Below, piece by piece: positions 40,820 to 49,097 of a stretch of DNA of 64,000 nt (its first letter is position 1; each line of letters starts with the position of its first letter). A program made the translations under genes and the position numbers. The notes under the pieces were generated by a model. That model was not told the DNA's origin. It was given only the letters and a program-made list of their open reading frames with translations, and ran no database searches. Source of the DNA: JALHNF01 sp031972295. Lineage in GTDB: Bacteria > Patescibacteriota > Minisyncoccia > Phycocordibacterales > UBA5272. Location of the stretch: contig DALYEZ010000002.1 of assembly GCA_031972295.1 (NCBI GenBank), forward strand, positions 1 to 64,000, given 5' to 3'.

Positions 40820-42967
40820 ATGGAAGCACGAGAATATCCCCTAGAGAAAGTACGCAATTTCGGTATTATTGCGCACATCGACGCCGGAAAAACGACAACG
40901 TCTGAGCGTGTTCTCTATTACACTGGACAATCACACAAGATTGGTGAAGTTCATGATGGCGAGACAACAACCGACTGGATGGTACAAGAGCGAGAGCGAG
41001 GTATCACCATTACTGCCGCGGCTATTACCTGTTTCTGGAATCCAACCTACATGCCTGAAAAGGATGTAAGTAAGAAAGTTCGATTCAACGTGATCGACAC
41101 CCCAGGACACATCGACTTTACTATTGAAGTAAAGCGTTCACTTCGCGTACTCGACGGTGCGGTGGTGGTATTCGACGGTGTAGCCGGTGTAGAGCCACAA
41201 TCAGAAACAAACTGGCGTTATGCTGATGAGGGAAATGTTCCACGTGTGTGTTATATCAACAAACTCGACCGAATGGGCGCGTCATTCGACAAGTCCTTCC
41301 AAAGTATTCTTGACCGTTTGACTAAGAAAGCCGTGCGAATGCAAATTCCAATCGGAACAGAAGAAAACTTTTCTGCCATTATCGACTTGGTAAAAATGAA
41401 GGCGTACAAGTTTGAAGGGGAAATGGGAAAGCAGATTGTAGAAATGGAAATTCCTGCTGAATATCTAGAGCAAGCAACAAAGCTTCGTGGAGAAATGATC
41501 GAACGTATTGTAGAAATTGATGAAAACATGATGACTGCGTACCTCGATGGTAAGTCATTTACTGTTGAAGAATTGAAAGCAGCAGCGCGAAAAGCGGTTA
41601 TTGCAAACGAACTCTTCCCAGTACTTTGTGGGTCATCACTCAAAAACAAAGGTGTACAGCTCGTGCTCGACGCGGTAGTAGACTACCTGCCATCACCACT
41701 TGATATTCCAAAACCAAAAGGTATTGATCCAGTAACAGGCGATGCAATTGAACGAGAAGTTTCAGATACAGCACCTCTTTCTGCACTTGCGTTCAAACTC
41801 CAATCTGACCCATTCGTAGGGCAGCTTACATTCGTACGTGTGTACTCAGGAATCCTTGAATCAGGAAGCTACATTTTCAACTCAACTAAAGACAAGAAAG
41901 AACGTATTGGGCGAATCATGCTTATGCAGGCAGACAAGCGTGAAGAAGTAAAACAACTCCATGCTGGAGAAATCGGTGCGGTAGTTGGTCTTAAAGACAC
42001 TATTACTTCAGACACACTCTGTGATGAAAATAATCCTATTATTCTCGAACGAATTGTTATTCCAGAATCTGTAATCTCAATGCGAATTGAGCCAAAGACA
42101 AAGGCTGACCAAGAAAAAATGGGTATGGCACTTTCTCGTCTGGTAAGTGAAGACCCAACACTCCGTGTATCTACTGATCCAGAAACACTTGAAACTATCA
42201 TTGCTGGTATGGGTGAACTTCACCTCGATATTATTATCGACCGAATGAAGCGCGAATTTAATGTAGAGGCAAACACAGGTAAACCGCAAGTTGCATACAA
42301 AGAAACAATTCAAGGATCATCTGAAGCAGAAGGAAAGCACGTGAAGCAGTCAGGAGGACGTGGACAATACGGACATGTACGTATTCGTATGAAGCCGCTT
42401 GATAGAACTGTGAAGGTTGAAGATCTTCCAAAGAACGTAAAACGATCTGAAGGATTTGAATTCATTAACAGTATTAAGGGTGGTGCTATTCCTCAAGAAT
42501 TTATTCCAGCTGTAGAAAAAGGATTTAAAGAAGCTATGGACCGTGGTGTTTCAGCTGGATACAAAATGACAGACGTTTCAATCGAGCTCTACGACGGATC
42601 ATTCCACGAAGTCGACTCATCAGAAATTGCCTTCAAACTTGCCGCTATTGAAGCGTTTAAAGAAGCTGCTCGCCGTGCGAAGCCAGTAATTCTCGAACCA
42701 ATGATGCGAGTAGAAGTAGTAATTCCTGATAAGTTCTATGGTGACATCACCGGAAACCTTTCTTCAAAACGAGGACAGATTGAAGGTATGGAAGACCGAG
42801 GACTTAACAAAGCTATCAAGGCTTTGGTCCCACTCTCAGAAATGTTCGGCTATGCCACATCACTCCGTTCAATGACAGAAGGACGAGGAAACTTCACTAT
42901 GGAATTTGCTCAGTACGATGTAGTGCCTTCAAGCATTGCAGCGACTATTGCAGAACAGAAGAAGTAA
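40820..42967 (+). CDS. fusA: Translation elongation factor G
   Basis: GTPase that moves tRNAs and mRNA through the ribosome. 715 residues: G1 AHIDAGKTTTSE, switch I RGITITAAAITC, G3 NVIDTPGHIDFT, G4 NKLDRMGASF, the domain IV SGGRGQYGHVRI region and C-terminal LRSMTEGRGNFTMEF. Length normal. No Shine-Dalgarno is visible. A terminator follows the stop. Confidence 0.98.
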   Translation: MEAREYPLEKVRNFGIIAHIDAGKTTTSERVLYYTGQSHKIGEVHDGETTTDWMVQERERGITITAAAITCFWNPTYMPEKDVSKKVRFNVIDTPGHIDFTIEVKRSLRVLDGAVVVFDGVAGVEPQSETNWRYADEGNVPRVCYINKLDRMGASFDKSFQSILDRLTKKAVRMQIPIGTEENFSAIIDLVKMKAYKFEGEMGKQIVEMEIPAEYLEQATKLRGEMIERIVEIDENMMTAYLDGKSFTVEELKAAARKAVIANELFPVLCGSSLKNKGVQLVLDAVVDYLPSPLDIPKPKGIDPVTGDAIEREVSDTAPLSALAFKLQSDPFVGQLTFVRVYSGILESGSYIFNSTKDKKERIGRIMLMQADKREEVKQLHAGEIGAVVGLKDTITSDTLCDENNPIILERIVIPESVISMRIEPKTKADQEKMGMALSRLVSEDPTLRVSTDPETLETIIAGMGELHLDIIIDRMKREFNVEANTGKPQVAYKETIQGSSEAEGKHVKQSGGRGQYGHVRIRMKPLDRTVKVEDLPKNVKRSEGFEFINSIKGGAIPQEFIPAVEKGFKEAMDRGVSAGYKMTDVSIELYDGSFHEVDSSEIAFKLAAIEAFKEAARRAKPVILEPMMRVEVVIPDKFYGDITGNLSSKRGQIEGMEDRGLNKAIKALVPLSEMFGYATSLRSMTEGRGNFTMEFAQYDVVPSSIAATIAEQKK

Positions 42968-42991
42968 TTTCTTTTCTCTCTATAATTAAAC

Positions 42992-43023
42992 AAAACCCCA
43001 CAAATTGTGGGGTTTTGTTTTTA
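42992..43023 (+). terminator. Terminator after fusA
   Basis: AAAACCCCAC pairs with GTGGGGTTTT across AAATT, then GTTTTT. Confidence 0.9.
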
Positions 43024-43034
43024 AATAAAGAATA

Positions 43035-43063
43035 TTGACATCTTTTAAAAATAATAGTACATT
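43035..43063 (+). promoter_or_regulatory. Promoter of the 43070 RNA
   Basis: TTGACA (43035-43040), a 17-bp spacer and TACATT (43058-43063); start expected near 43070. Confidence 0.75.
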
Positions 43064-43069
43064 CTTTAT

Positions 43070-43325
43070 CAATCCTCGATTGGGCGTCATGTGTTTCACT
43101 AGGTAACTGTTATCTGGTTAAAACACACAATCGAGAGCGTAGGTTACCCGTTCGCGCCAAAGCGGGGCCCGTAGGTGTTCGACGGGTAGCTGCCCCTTGA
43201 ACACCGAAGCGAGGCATTCAGATTTGTTTGCCCAGGGAAGTGACCTCATATGTACAGTGCAGCGCTGTCTGAGGCGTTAACGCCGCTCACAAAAAACAAT
43301 GTGAGCGGCTATTCTTTTGCCTTTT
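43070..43325 (+). ncRNA. Stand-alone pseudoknotted non-coding RNA, class unknown
   Basis: A 255-nt unit bounded by its own promoter and terminator, with no gene. Helix 1: CTCGATTG (43075-43082) with CAATCGAG (43128-43135), extended by GTGTTT (43091-43096) with AAACAC (43121-43126). Its loop GGTAAC (43102-43107) pairs with GTTACC (43143-43148), a pseudoknot. Helix 2: GGGG (43164-43167) with CCCC (43193-43196) and CCCGT (43168-43172) with ACGGG (43182-43186). Its loop GGTGTTC (43174-43180) pairs with GAACACC (43199-43205), a second pseudoknot. GGCGTTAACGCC and the terminator follow. One segment (GGTGTTCGACGGG) recalls the tmRNA 5' end, but no tRNA-like 3' end or tag frame is found. Confidence 0.65.
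43282..43325 (+). terminator. Terminator of the 43070 RNA
   Basis: GCCGCTCAC (43282-43290) pairs with GTGAGCGGC (43301-43309), followed by TATTCTTTTGCCTTTTT. The 130 nt from here to rpsN hold a possible TAGAAT box near 43420 and no gene. Confidence 0.85.
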
Positions 43326-43457
43326 TATATACAGTGTGGTATCGTACTTCGACAGGTTACTATCCGTCCATTTATGCCTTTTCCTATCTTTTAGGGGCAG
43401 ACATACATAGGGCGTGATATAGAATCTGTTTATAAAAAATAAATACACATAGTTTCT

Positions 43458-43643
43458 ATGGCAAAAACGTCAGTTATTGCGCGTGCCAACAAGAAACCTA
43501 AGTTTGCTGTACGAGCAGTTAATCGCTGCTTTAAGTGCGGTCGGAAACGAGGGTATATGCGTGCGTTTGGCATCTGTCGACATTGCTTCCGCGATCTCGC
43601 GAACGAAGGAATGATCCCAGGTATCAAAAAGTCATCATGGTAA
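43458..43643 (+). CDS. rpsN: 30S ribosomal protein uS14, type Z (zinc-binding)
   Basis: 61 residues with the zinc ribbon CFKCGRKRGYMRAFGICRHC, so this is the short C+ form. First gene of the spc-like cluster seen here; uS8 begins 6 nt on. Confidence 0.97.
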   Translation: MAKTSVIARANKKPKFAVRAVNRCFKCGRKRGYMRAFGICRHCFRDLANEGMIPGIKKSSW

Positions 43644-43649
43644 AAGCGT

Positions 43650-44036
43650 ATGGATCAAATTAGTAATTTCTTAAATCAACTTAAACTTGCAGGGCGAGCT
43701 CATAAAGAGTTCATTCTCGTGCCGTTTTCGAAAGTGAAACTTGCAATTGCAAAGACACTACAGAAAGAAGGGTATGTAGCAGGTGTAGAAAAAGCGGAGG
43801 TTAAAGGCCATCCGTATATTCGAGTAAACATTCTTTACACCGGTAAAGATGCTCGAATCAACGATATCGAACGGGTATCACGGCTATCACAGCGAGTGTA
43901 CTCTCCAGTTAAAAAACTTCGTCCGTACAAATATGGTAAAGGTATGACCGTTCTTACGACTCCAAAGGGTGTTATGAGCGATACTGAAGCCAAGAAAGAA
44001 ATGGTCGGCGGCGAAGTATTATTTAGAATTTGGTAA
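43650..44036 (+). CDS. rpsH: 30S ribosomal protein uS8
   Basis: 128 residues: DQISNFLNQLKLAGRAHKEF, VEKAEVKGHPYIRVNILYTG, RVSRLSQRVYSPVKKLRPYK, GMTVLTTPKGVMSDTEAKK, GGEVLFRIW. Binds the central domain of 16S rRNA and in other bacteria autoregulates the spc operon. Confidence 0.97.
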   Translation: MDQISNFLNQLKLAGRAHKEFILVPFSKVKLAIAKTLQKEGYVAGVEKAEVKGHPYIRVNILYTGKDARINDIERVSRLSQRVYSPVKKLRPYKYGKGMTVLTTPKGVMSDTEAKKEMVGGEVLFRIW

Positions 44037-44046
44037 TACAATATAT

Positions 44047-44580
44047 ATGAGTAGAGTAGGAAAACAAATTCTTGAAATCCCAAATGGCGTAACAGTAACT
44101 ATTACTGCAAGTAATGTTGTTGTGAAAGGACCAAAGGCAGAACTTACACGTCCTGTTATTGAAGCTATTGAAATTAAACAAGAAGGAAATACGGTTACAT
44201 TTACACCGCGCCGCAATGACAAATTCACAAAGTCACTTTGGGGAACATATGCATCAGAAGTGAAGGCAATGCTCCAGGGTGTTATTACTCCATTTGAAAA
44301 AAAACTTCTCATTGAAGGAGTTGGATTTAAGTGGGAAGTAAAAGGAAAGGAGCTTCACATGGCACTTGGATTTTCACACCCAGTGGTGATGAATATTCCT
44401 GAAGGTGTTACTGTTACTGCAGACAAGCAGTCACTGACAATTGCAGGTGCAGATAAAGAGGCGGTTGGACTCTTTGCAAATAAAGTTCGTGGACATAAGA
44501 AACCTGAGCCGTACAAAGGAAAAGGTATTCGATATAGCACGGAAACAATCTTACGTAAGCAAGGTAAGAAAACAGCATAG
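44047..44580 (+). CDS. rplF: 50S ribosomal protein uL6
   Basis: 177 residues: SRVGKQILEIPNGVTVTI, VVVKGPKAELTRPV, LIEGVGFKWEVKGKELHMAL, GADKEAVGLFANKVRGHKKP, EPYKGKGIRYSTE. Normal length. Confidence 0.97.
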   Translation: MSRVGKQILEIPNGVTVTITASNVVVKGPKAELTRPVIEAIEIKQEGNTVTFTPRRNDKFTKSLWGTYASEVKAMLQGVITPFEKKLLIEGVGFKWEVKGKELHMALGFSHPVVMNIPEGVTVTADKQSLTIAGADKEAVGLFANKVRGHKKPEPYKGKGIRYSTETILRKQGKKTA

Positions 44581-44583
44581 TAT

Positions 44584-44934
44584 ATGAAAGAAACAAAGAA
44601 AAAAGTTCTCAAACGAGCACGACGTCACGCACGAATTCGAACAGAAATCGTGGGTACTGAGGCACGTCCACGACTTTCTGTTTTTCGTTCAAATAAATTT
44701 ATCTACGCACAAGTTATTGATGATGCAAAAGGGGTAACACTCGCTGCGGCATCAGATGCAGGTCTTGATAAAGGAACAAAAGTAGAAAAAGCAAAAGCGG
44801 TAGGAAAGCTCGTTGCAGAAGCTGCAAAAAAGGCAAAAATTACTAAAGTAGTATTTGATCGAGGAGGATTCTTGTACAAAGGTCGTGTGCAAGCACTCGC
44901 AGATGGCGCCCGAGAGGGAGGTTTGGAATTCTAA
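44584..44934 (+). CDS. rplR: 50S ribosomal protein uL18
   Basis: 116 residues: RARRHARIRTEIVGTEARPR, LSVFRSNKFIYAQVIDDAKG, FDRGGFLYKGRVQALADGAR. Binds 5S rRNA. Confidence 0.96.
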   Translation: MKETKKKVLKRARRHARIRTEIVGTEARPRLSVFRSNKFIYAQVIDDAKGVTLAAASDAGLDKGTKVEKAKAVGKLVAEAAKKAKITKVVFDRGGFLYKGRVQALADGAREGGLEF

Positions 44935-44939
44935 AAAAT

Positions 44940-45734
44940 ATGACTGAACAAACAACACAAACAACAGAAGGTGGAGCTCCAGTAGTTCCTGTAGCACAAA
45001 CAGCAGCACCTCGTCCTCCAATGGGTGGTTTTAGAGGAGCTCCTCGTCCAGGTGGTGCAGGCGGAACACGCCCTCCATTCCGACGTGGCGGCTTTTCAGG
45101 CGGTCCTCGTCGTCCAGGCGGTCCAGTAACTGCCGGTGGCCCACAAGGTCAAGGTGGTGCGCGTGGCGGCTTTAGATCAGGTGGCCCAGGTGGTCGCCCA
45201 GGTCAAGGTGGAGGAAGAAGCGGTGGAGGTCGTTTTCAAGAACGTCGCCCTTCAGAATTTGAGCAAAAGATGATTGATATTCGTCGTGTAACTCGTGTAG
45301 TTGCCGGTGGTCGTCGATTTAGTTTCTCAGTATCGCTTGTTGCTGGTGATCGCAATGGTCGCGTTGGATTTGGTATGGGAAAAGCTACCGACACATCACT
45401 TGCTATCGAAAAAGCATTCAAGCAGGCTCGTAAGAACATGCTCACACTCCGTCTTACAAAGACAAAATCTATTCGACATGACCTTTCAGCAAAATTTGGT
45501 AGCGCTTCAGTTACGATGATGCCAAACAAAGGTCGAGGTCTTATTGCGGGAAGTTCGGCTCGTGTTGTGCTTGCGTTTGCTGGTGTAAAAGATGTAACTG
45601 CAAAGTATCACTCTGGCACCAAGAACAAAATTAACAACGCAAAAGCTGCAATTGCCGCTCTTTCGCAAATTGCATACAGACATGGTGAAGCACCAGTGCG
45701 TAAGGTAGAATTAAAGACAGAAGGAGAGCAATAA
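44940..45734 (+). CDS. rpsE: 30S ribosomal protein uS5 with long RGG-type N-terminal extension
   Basis: 264 residues; typical uS5 is about 165. The canonical part starts near residue 103 (EFEQKMIDIRRVTRVVAGGR) and includes VGFGMGKATDTSLAIEKAFK, MMPNKGRGLIAGSSARVVLA and GVKDVTAKYHSGTKNKINNA. The first 100 residues are a low-complexity Gly/Arg/Pro stretch (FRGAPRPGGAGGTRPPFRRG, GGARGGFRSGGPGGRPGQGG). No stop or frameshift separates the parts. The next gene is uL15: uL30, normally in between, is missing. Confidence 0.96.
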   Translation: MTEQTTQTTEGGAPVVPVAQTAAPRPPMGGFRGAPRPGGAGGTRPPFRRGGFSGGPRRPGGPVTAGGPQGQGGARGGFRSGGPGGRPGQGGGRSGGGRFQERRPSEFEQKMIDIRRVTRVVAGGRRFSFSVSLVAGDRNGRVGFGMGKATDTSLAIEKAFKQARKNMLTLRLTKTKSIRHDLSAKFGSASVTMMPNKGRGLIAGSSARVVLAFAGVKDVTAKYHSGTKNKINNAKAAIAALSQIAYRHGEAPVRKVELKTEGEQ

Positions 45735-45741
45735 AAATAGT

Positions 45742-46182
45742 ATGGAAAAAAATACATTAAAACGCGCACACGCAAACAAAGCCCACACGCAAGTTGGTCG
45801 TGGTGGAAAGCGTGGAAAGACTTCAGGTCGTGGTGGCAAAGGTCAAACTGCTCGTGCAGGTAACAAACGTCGCCCAGCACTTCGCGATGCAATCAAAAAA
45901 TTGCCAAAGTTGCGAGGACGTGGAATGAATACATTCAAGTCTATTCAGATAAAACCAGTTGTGGTGACACTTACTCAGATTGATGCAGTTGTATCAAATG
46001 GTGCAGAGATCACACGAAACTCACTCTTTGAAATGGGAATCGTTTCAAAAGTAAAAGGAAAAGTTCCGGGTGTTAAAATTCTTAGTACAGGAACAATCTC
46101 AAAGAAGGTAACGGTAAAGGGTATCCCTATGTCGAAATCTGCAAAAGAGGCGATTGAGAAAGCTGGTGGTACCGTACAATAA
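45742..46182 (+). CDS. rplO: 50S ribosomal protein uL15
   Basis: 146 residues: KAHTQVGRGGKRGKTSGRGG, QTARAGNKRRPALRDAIKKL, KLRGRGMNTFKSIQ, VKILSTGTISKKVTVKGIPM. Starts 7 nt after uS5. Confidence 0.96.
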   Translation: MEKNTLKRAHANKAHTQVGRGGKRGKTSGRGGKGQTARAGNKRRPALRDAIKKLPKLRGRGMNTFKSIQIKPVVVTLTQIDAVVSNGAEITRNSLFEMGIVSKVKGKVPGVKILSTGTISKKVTVKGIPMSKSAKEAIEKAGGTVQ

Positions 46183-46184
46183 TT

Positions 46185-47450
46185 ATGTTCGCAAAATTAC
46201 AATTCTTATTCACGGATCCTGGAATACGAGCACGGCTCCTTTTCGTGATCGGAGCATTTGTTGTATTTCGAGTTCTCGCTGCTATACCAATGCCAGGGAT
46301 TGATGCTTTCCAATTACAACAGTTCTTGGAAAACAATCAGTTCTTCGGACTACTCAATATCCTTTCAGGAAGTGGACTTTCAACACTCTCTTTGGTGATG
46401 CTTGGTGTTGGTCCGTACATTACTGCGTCGATTATCTTCCAGCTTGCAACTGTTATTGTGCCAAAGCTTAAAGAGCTTCAGCAAGAAGGTGGCGAAGAGG
46501 GACGAAGAAAGATTACACAGTGGGGTCGGATTGTTACATTTCCACTTGCACTTATCCAAGGCTTCTCGCTTCTTCTTATTCTTGCACAACAAGGGGTTAT
46601 TGACCCACTTTCAGGATTTAGTTTGGTGCTCGCGCTCCTTACGGTTGCGGCGGGAACATACCTTCTTATGTGGATTGGAGAAATGGTAAGTGAAAGAGGA
46701 ATCGGAAACGGACTATCACTCATTATCTTTGCAGGTATCGTGGCGGTATTGCCACAACAAATAGCGCAGTACTTCTTTGCTTTCGATGCGTCGCAGGTTC
46801 CAACCTTGATTGCGTTTGTTGCCGTAGGGATCATTACTATCCTTGGTGTTGTGTACTTTACCGAAGCGGAACGACCTATTGCGGTGCAGTATGCGCGCCA
46901 GGCTCGTGGTGGAGCAACATATGGAAGTACGCAAACATATCTTCCTATTCGTGTGACACTTGCTGGAGTAATGCCTATTATCTTCGCACTTACGTTGTTC
47001 ACCTTCCCGCAATTATTCGCTACCTTGTTAGCTACTTCTACAAACGGAATACTTGCAAGTATTGCAAGCGGTATCACAACATTCTTCCAAAACCAATGGC
47101 TCTATGGTGGAGCATACTTCCTTCTTGTATTCTTCTTCACATTCTTCTACACAGCGGTTGTATTTGAACCGGAAAAAGTATCAGAGAATTTGCAGAAGGG
47201 AGGAGGCTTTATCCCAGGCATTCGTCCAGGTAAGCCAACAACAGAATATATTGGAGATGTCGTAAGTCGTGTGACCTTCGTGGGTGCGTTATTCTTTGCA
47301 ATCATTGCTGTGCTCCCTGTTATCCTTACGGCAATTACTGGCAACCAATCTCTCGCTCTTGGCGGAACAGCACTTCTTATCGTGGTGTCAGTTGTTATTG
47401 ACCTCATAAAAAAGGTTGATGCGCAGCTTTCACTTCGAGAGTATCTGTAA
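46185..47450 (+). CDS. secY: Preprotein translocase channel SecY
   Basis: 421 residues with ten hydrophobic helices: IPMPGIDAFQLQQFL, SGSGLSTLSLVMLGVGPYIT (plug region), GERGIGNGLSL-type motif VSERGIGNGLSLIIFAGIV, YFTEAERPIAVQYARQ, and the cytoplasmic loop EKVSENLQKGGGFIPGIRPG. SecD and SecF are at 37.6-40 kb. A terminator sits between secY and adk. Confidence 0.97.
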   Translation: MFAKLQFLFTDPGIRARLLFVIGAFVVFRVLAAIPMPGIDAFQLQQFLENNQFFGLLNILSGSGLSTLSLVMLGVGPYITASIIFQLATVIVPKLKELQQEGGEEGRRKITQWGRIVTFPLALIQGFSLLLILAQQGVIDPLSGFSLVLALLTVAAGTYLLMWIGEMVSERGIGNGLSLIIFAGIVAVLPQQIAQYFFAFDASQVPTLIAFVAVGIITILGVVYFTEAERPIAVQYARQARGGATYGSTQTYLPIRVTLAGVMPIIFALTLFTFPQLFATLLATSTNGILASIASGITTFFQNQWLYGGAYFLLVFFFTFFYTAVVFEPEKVSENLQKGGGFIPGIRPGKPTTEYIGDVVSRVTFVGALFFAIIAVLPVILTAITGNQSLALGGTALLIVVSVVIDLIKKVDAQLSLREYL

Positions 47451-47472
47451 TTCCTCTTCGAAACCAAAACAT

Positions 47473-47499
47473 AAAACCCCGTTCAAACGGGGTTTTATT
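47473..47499 (+). terminator. Terminator between secY and adk
   Basis: AAAACCCCGTT pairs with AACGGGGTTTT across CA, then ATTG. It separates adk transcriptionally from the ribosomal operon. Confidence 0.88.
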
Positions 47500-47517
47500 G
47501 TGTGGTATAGTTTAGAA

Positions 47518-48114
47518 GTGAATCCGCAGACTTTTGTTTTCATAGGCCGGTCTGGATGTGGTAAGGGTACCCAAGCACAGCTTCTACAGCAAAAGCTACG
47601 TGAGAAGACCCCTGAGACACCTATTTTTTATCTCGAAACAGGCGAGCGGTTTCGGGATTATATTAAATCCGACACCTACTCGTCTAACATCTCAAAACAG
47701 ATTGCGGAGCAGGGGGGAATACAACCAGAATTTTTAGCAGTATGGAATTGGGCATCGCTTTTTGTAGAGAAAATGAAAGGCGACGAACATTTGGTTCTCG
47801 ATGGTACTCCACGAAAACTTAACGAAGCAGCAGTGCTCGATTCAGCAATGAAATTTTACAAACGTGAAAAGCCATTCGTTGTTTTTTTGGATGTTTCAAA
47901 AGAATTTTCAATAGCCCGCTTTAAAGATCGTGGACGTTCAGACGACAAGAGTTTGCAAGCCATAGAAGAGCGTATGCGATGGTATGAAGAAGACGTTGTT
48001 CCAGCAATACGGTATTTTTGGCAGAATGAAGATTACACCCTTCTTCATATAAACGGCGAACAAACTATTGAGCAAGTACATGCAGACATCATGTCTCAGA
48101 TAAAAATACTTTAG
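47518..48114 (+). CDS. adk: Adenylate kinase, short form, leaderless GTG start
   Basis: 198 residues. P-loop FIGRSGCGKGTQAQLLQQK, the AMP-binding ETGERFRDYIKS, LVLDGTPRKLNEAAVLD, and RFKDRGRSDDKSLQAIEERM. The LID domain is reduced to a few residues, as in short-type kinases. A frame running back to 47416 overlaps secY and the terminator. TATAGT (47506-47511) ends 6 nt before the GTG at 47518, so that is the start. map follows after 2 nt. Confidence 0.88.
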   Translation: MNPQTFVFIGRSGCGKGTQAQLLQQKLREKTPETPIFYLETGERFRDYIKSDTYSSNISKQIAEQGGIQPEFLAVWNWASLFVEKMKGDEHLVLDGTPRKLNEAAVLDSAMKFYKREKPFVVFLDVSKEFSIARFKDRGRSDDKSLQAIEERMRWYEEDVVPAIRYFWQNEDYTLLHINGEQTIEQVHADIMSQIKIL

Positions 48115-48116
48115 AT

Positions 48117-48881
48117 ATGGTGAAGCTAAAAACAGCAAAGGAAATAGAAATTTTAAAAGAGGGAGGCAAACGACTCTCATTGATACTCGATGAGCTTGAA
48201 AAAATGGTCGCGCCTGGCGTGACAACCAAAGAGCTTGATACTGCTTGCGAGAAAATGATGCGTGCTCACGGTGGTGTGCCGGTATTGAAAGGGTATCAGC
48301 CTCATGGTTCAGACATCCCTTTTCCTGCGTCGTTGTGTACTTCTGTAAACACTGTTGTCGTACACGGTGTGCCAAATAATTACGTCTTGAAAGAAGGAGA
48401 TATTGTCGGACTCGATACTTGTTTTGGATATCAGGGGATGATTACAGACTCTGCGCGTACTGTTGCGGTAGGAAAAATATCAAAGCAGGATAAAAAACTC
48501 CTGGACGTTACCAAAGAGGCAATGTATGCAGGTATTGATATTGCGCGTCCAGGAAAGACAACACATGATATTGGTAAAGTAGTTGAGAAAGTTTTAAATG
48601 AGCATGGCTACGGAACACCAACTATTTTAGGTGGACATGGTGTGGGTTATAAGGTTCATGAAGATCCATATGTTCCAAACTACGATATGGGTAAGGGCGG
48701 TACAAAATTGGTTCCAGGAATGGTTATCACTGTTGAGCCAATGCTCATTGCAGGGGGGACTGATGATGTCTATACGGATGGAAAAGATGGTTACAGCGTC
48801 TATACTAAAGATGGAAGCAATAGTGCGCACTTTGAACACACAATTGTCATTACAGAAAAAGGGCCTGAGATTTTAACGTAA
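48117..48881 (+). CDS. map: Methionine aminopeptidase type I
   Basis: 254 residues. Metal ligands are in place: VGLDTCFGYQGMITDSARTV (two Asp), HGVGYKVHEDPYVPN (His), ITVEPMLIAGG (Glu) and HFEHTIVITEKGPEIL (Glu). Removes N-terminal Met from nascent proteins. Co-transcribed with adk. Confidence 0.97.
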   Translation: MVKLKTAKEIEILKEGGKRLSLILDELEKMVAPGVTTKELDTACEKMMRAHGGVPVLKGYQPHGSDIPFPASLCTSVNTVVVHGVPNNYVLKEGDIVGLDTCFGYQGMITDSARTVAVGKISKQDKKLLDVTKEAMYAGIDIARPGKTTHDIGKVVEKVLNEHGYGTPTILGGHGVGYKVHEDPYVPNYDMGKGGTKLVPGMVITVEPMLIAGGTDDVYTDGKDGYSVYTKDGSNSAHFEHTIVITEKGPEILT

Positions 48882-48884
48882 TCT

Positions 48885-49097
48885 ATGAACTCTTACGCTG
48901 CTGCTACAAATCTTTCGAGTACAGTCCTTATGTGGGTATTTGCTCTTGCGTGTGTCGGTGTCGCTTTCGTGTCTATTCTTTTGTGGTATCACTGGATACG
49001 CTACGGCATGAAAGATCCTAAAATTTCTTTTGCCCAGATAGTGTATTTTCTTGGACTATTTATACTTGTCTTCATTACCCTCACACTTCTTCTATGA
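48885..49097 (+). CDS. Small two-helix membrane protein
   Basis: 70 residues almost wholly hydrophobic: VLMWVFALACVGVAFVSILL and QIVYFLGLFILVFITLTLLL joined by a basic loop (WIRYGMKDPK). It overlaps the next gene by four nt (ATGATG), so the two are translationally coupled. No family recognised. Confidence 0.7.
   Translation: MNSYAAATNLSSTVLMWVFALACVGVAFVSILLWYHWIRYGMKDPKISFAQIVYFLGLFILVFITLTLLL

Noticed and set aside
43164..43210. tmRNA gene at 43070-43325
   Set aside because: GGTGTTCGACGGG resembles the tmRNA 5' segment, but there is no GGTTCGA T-arm or acceptor complement and no tag frame ending in two alanines, and the segment fits a pseudoknot better.
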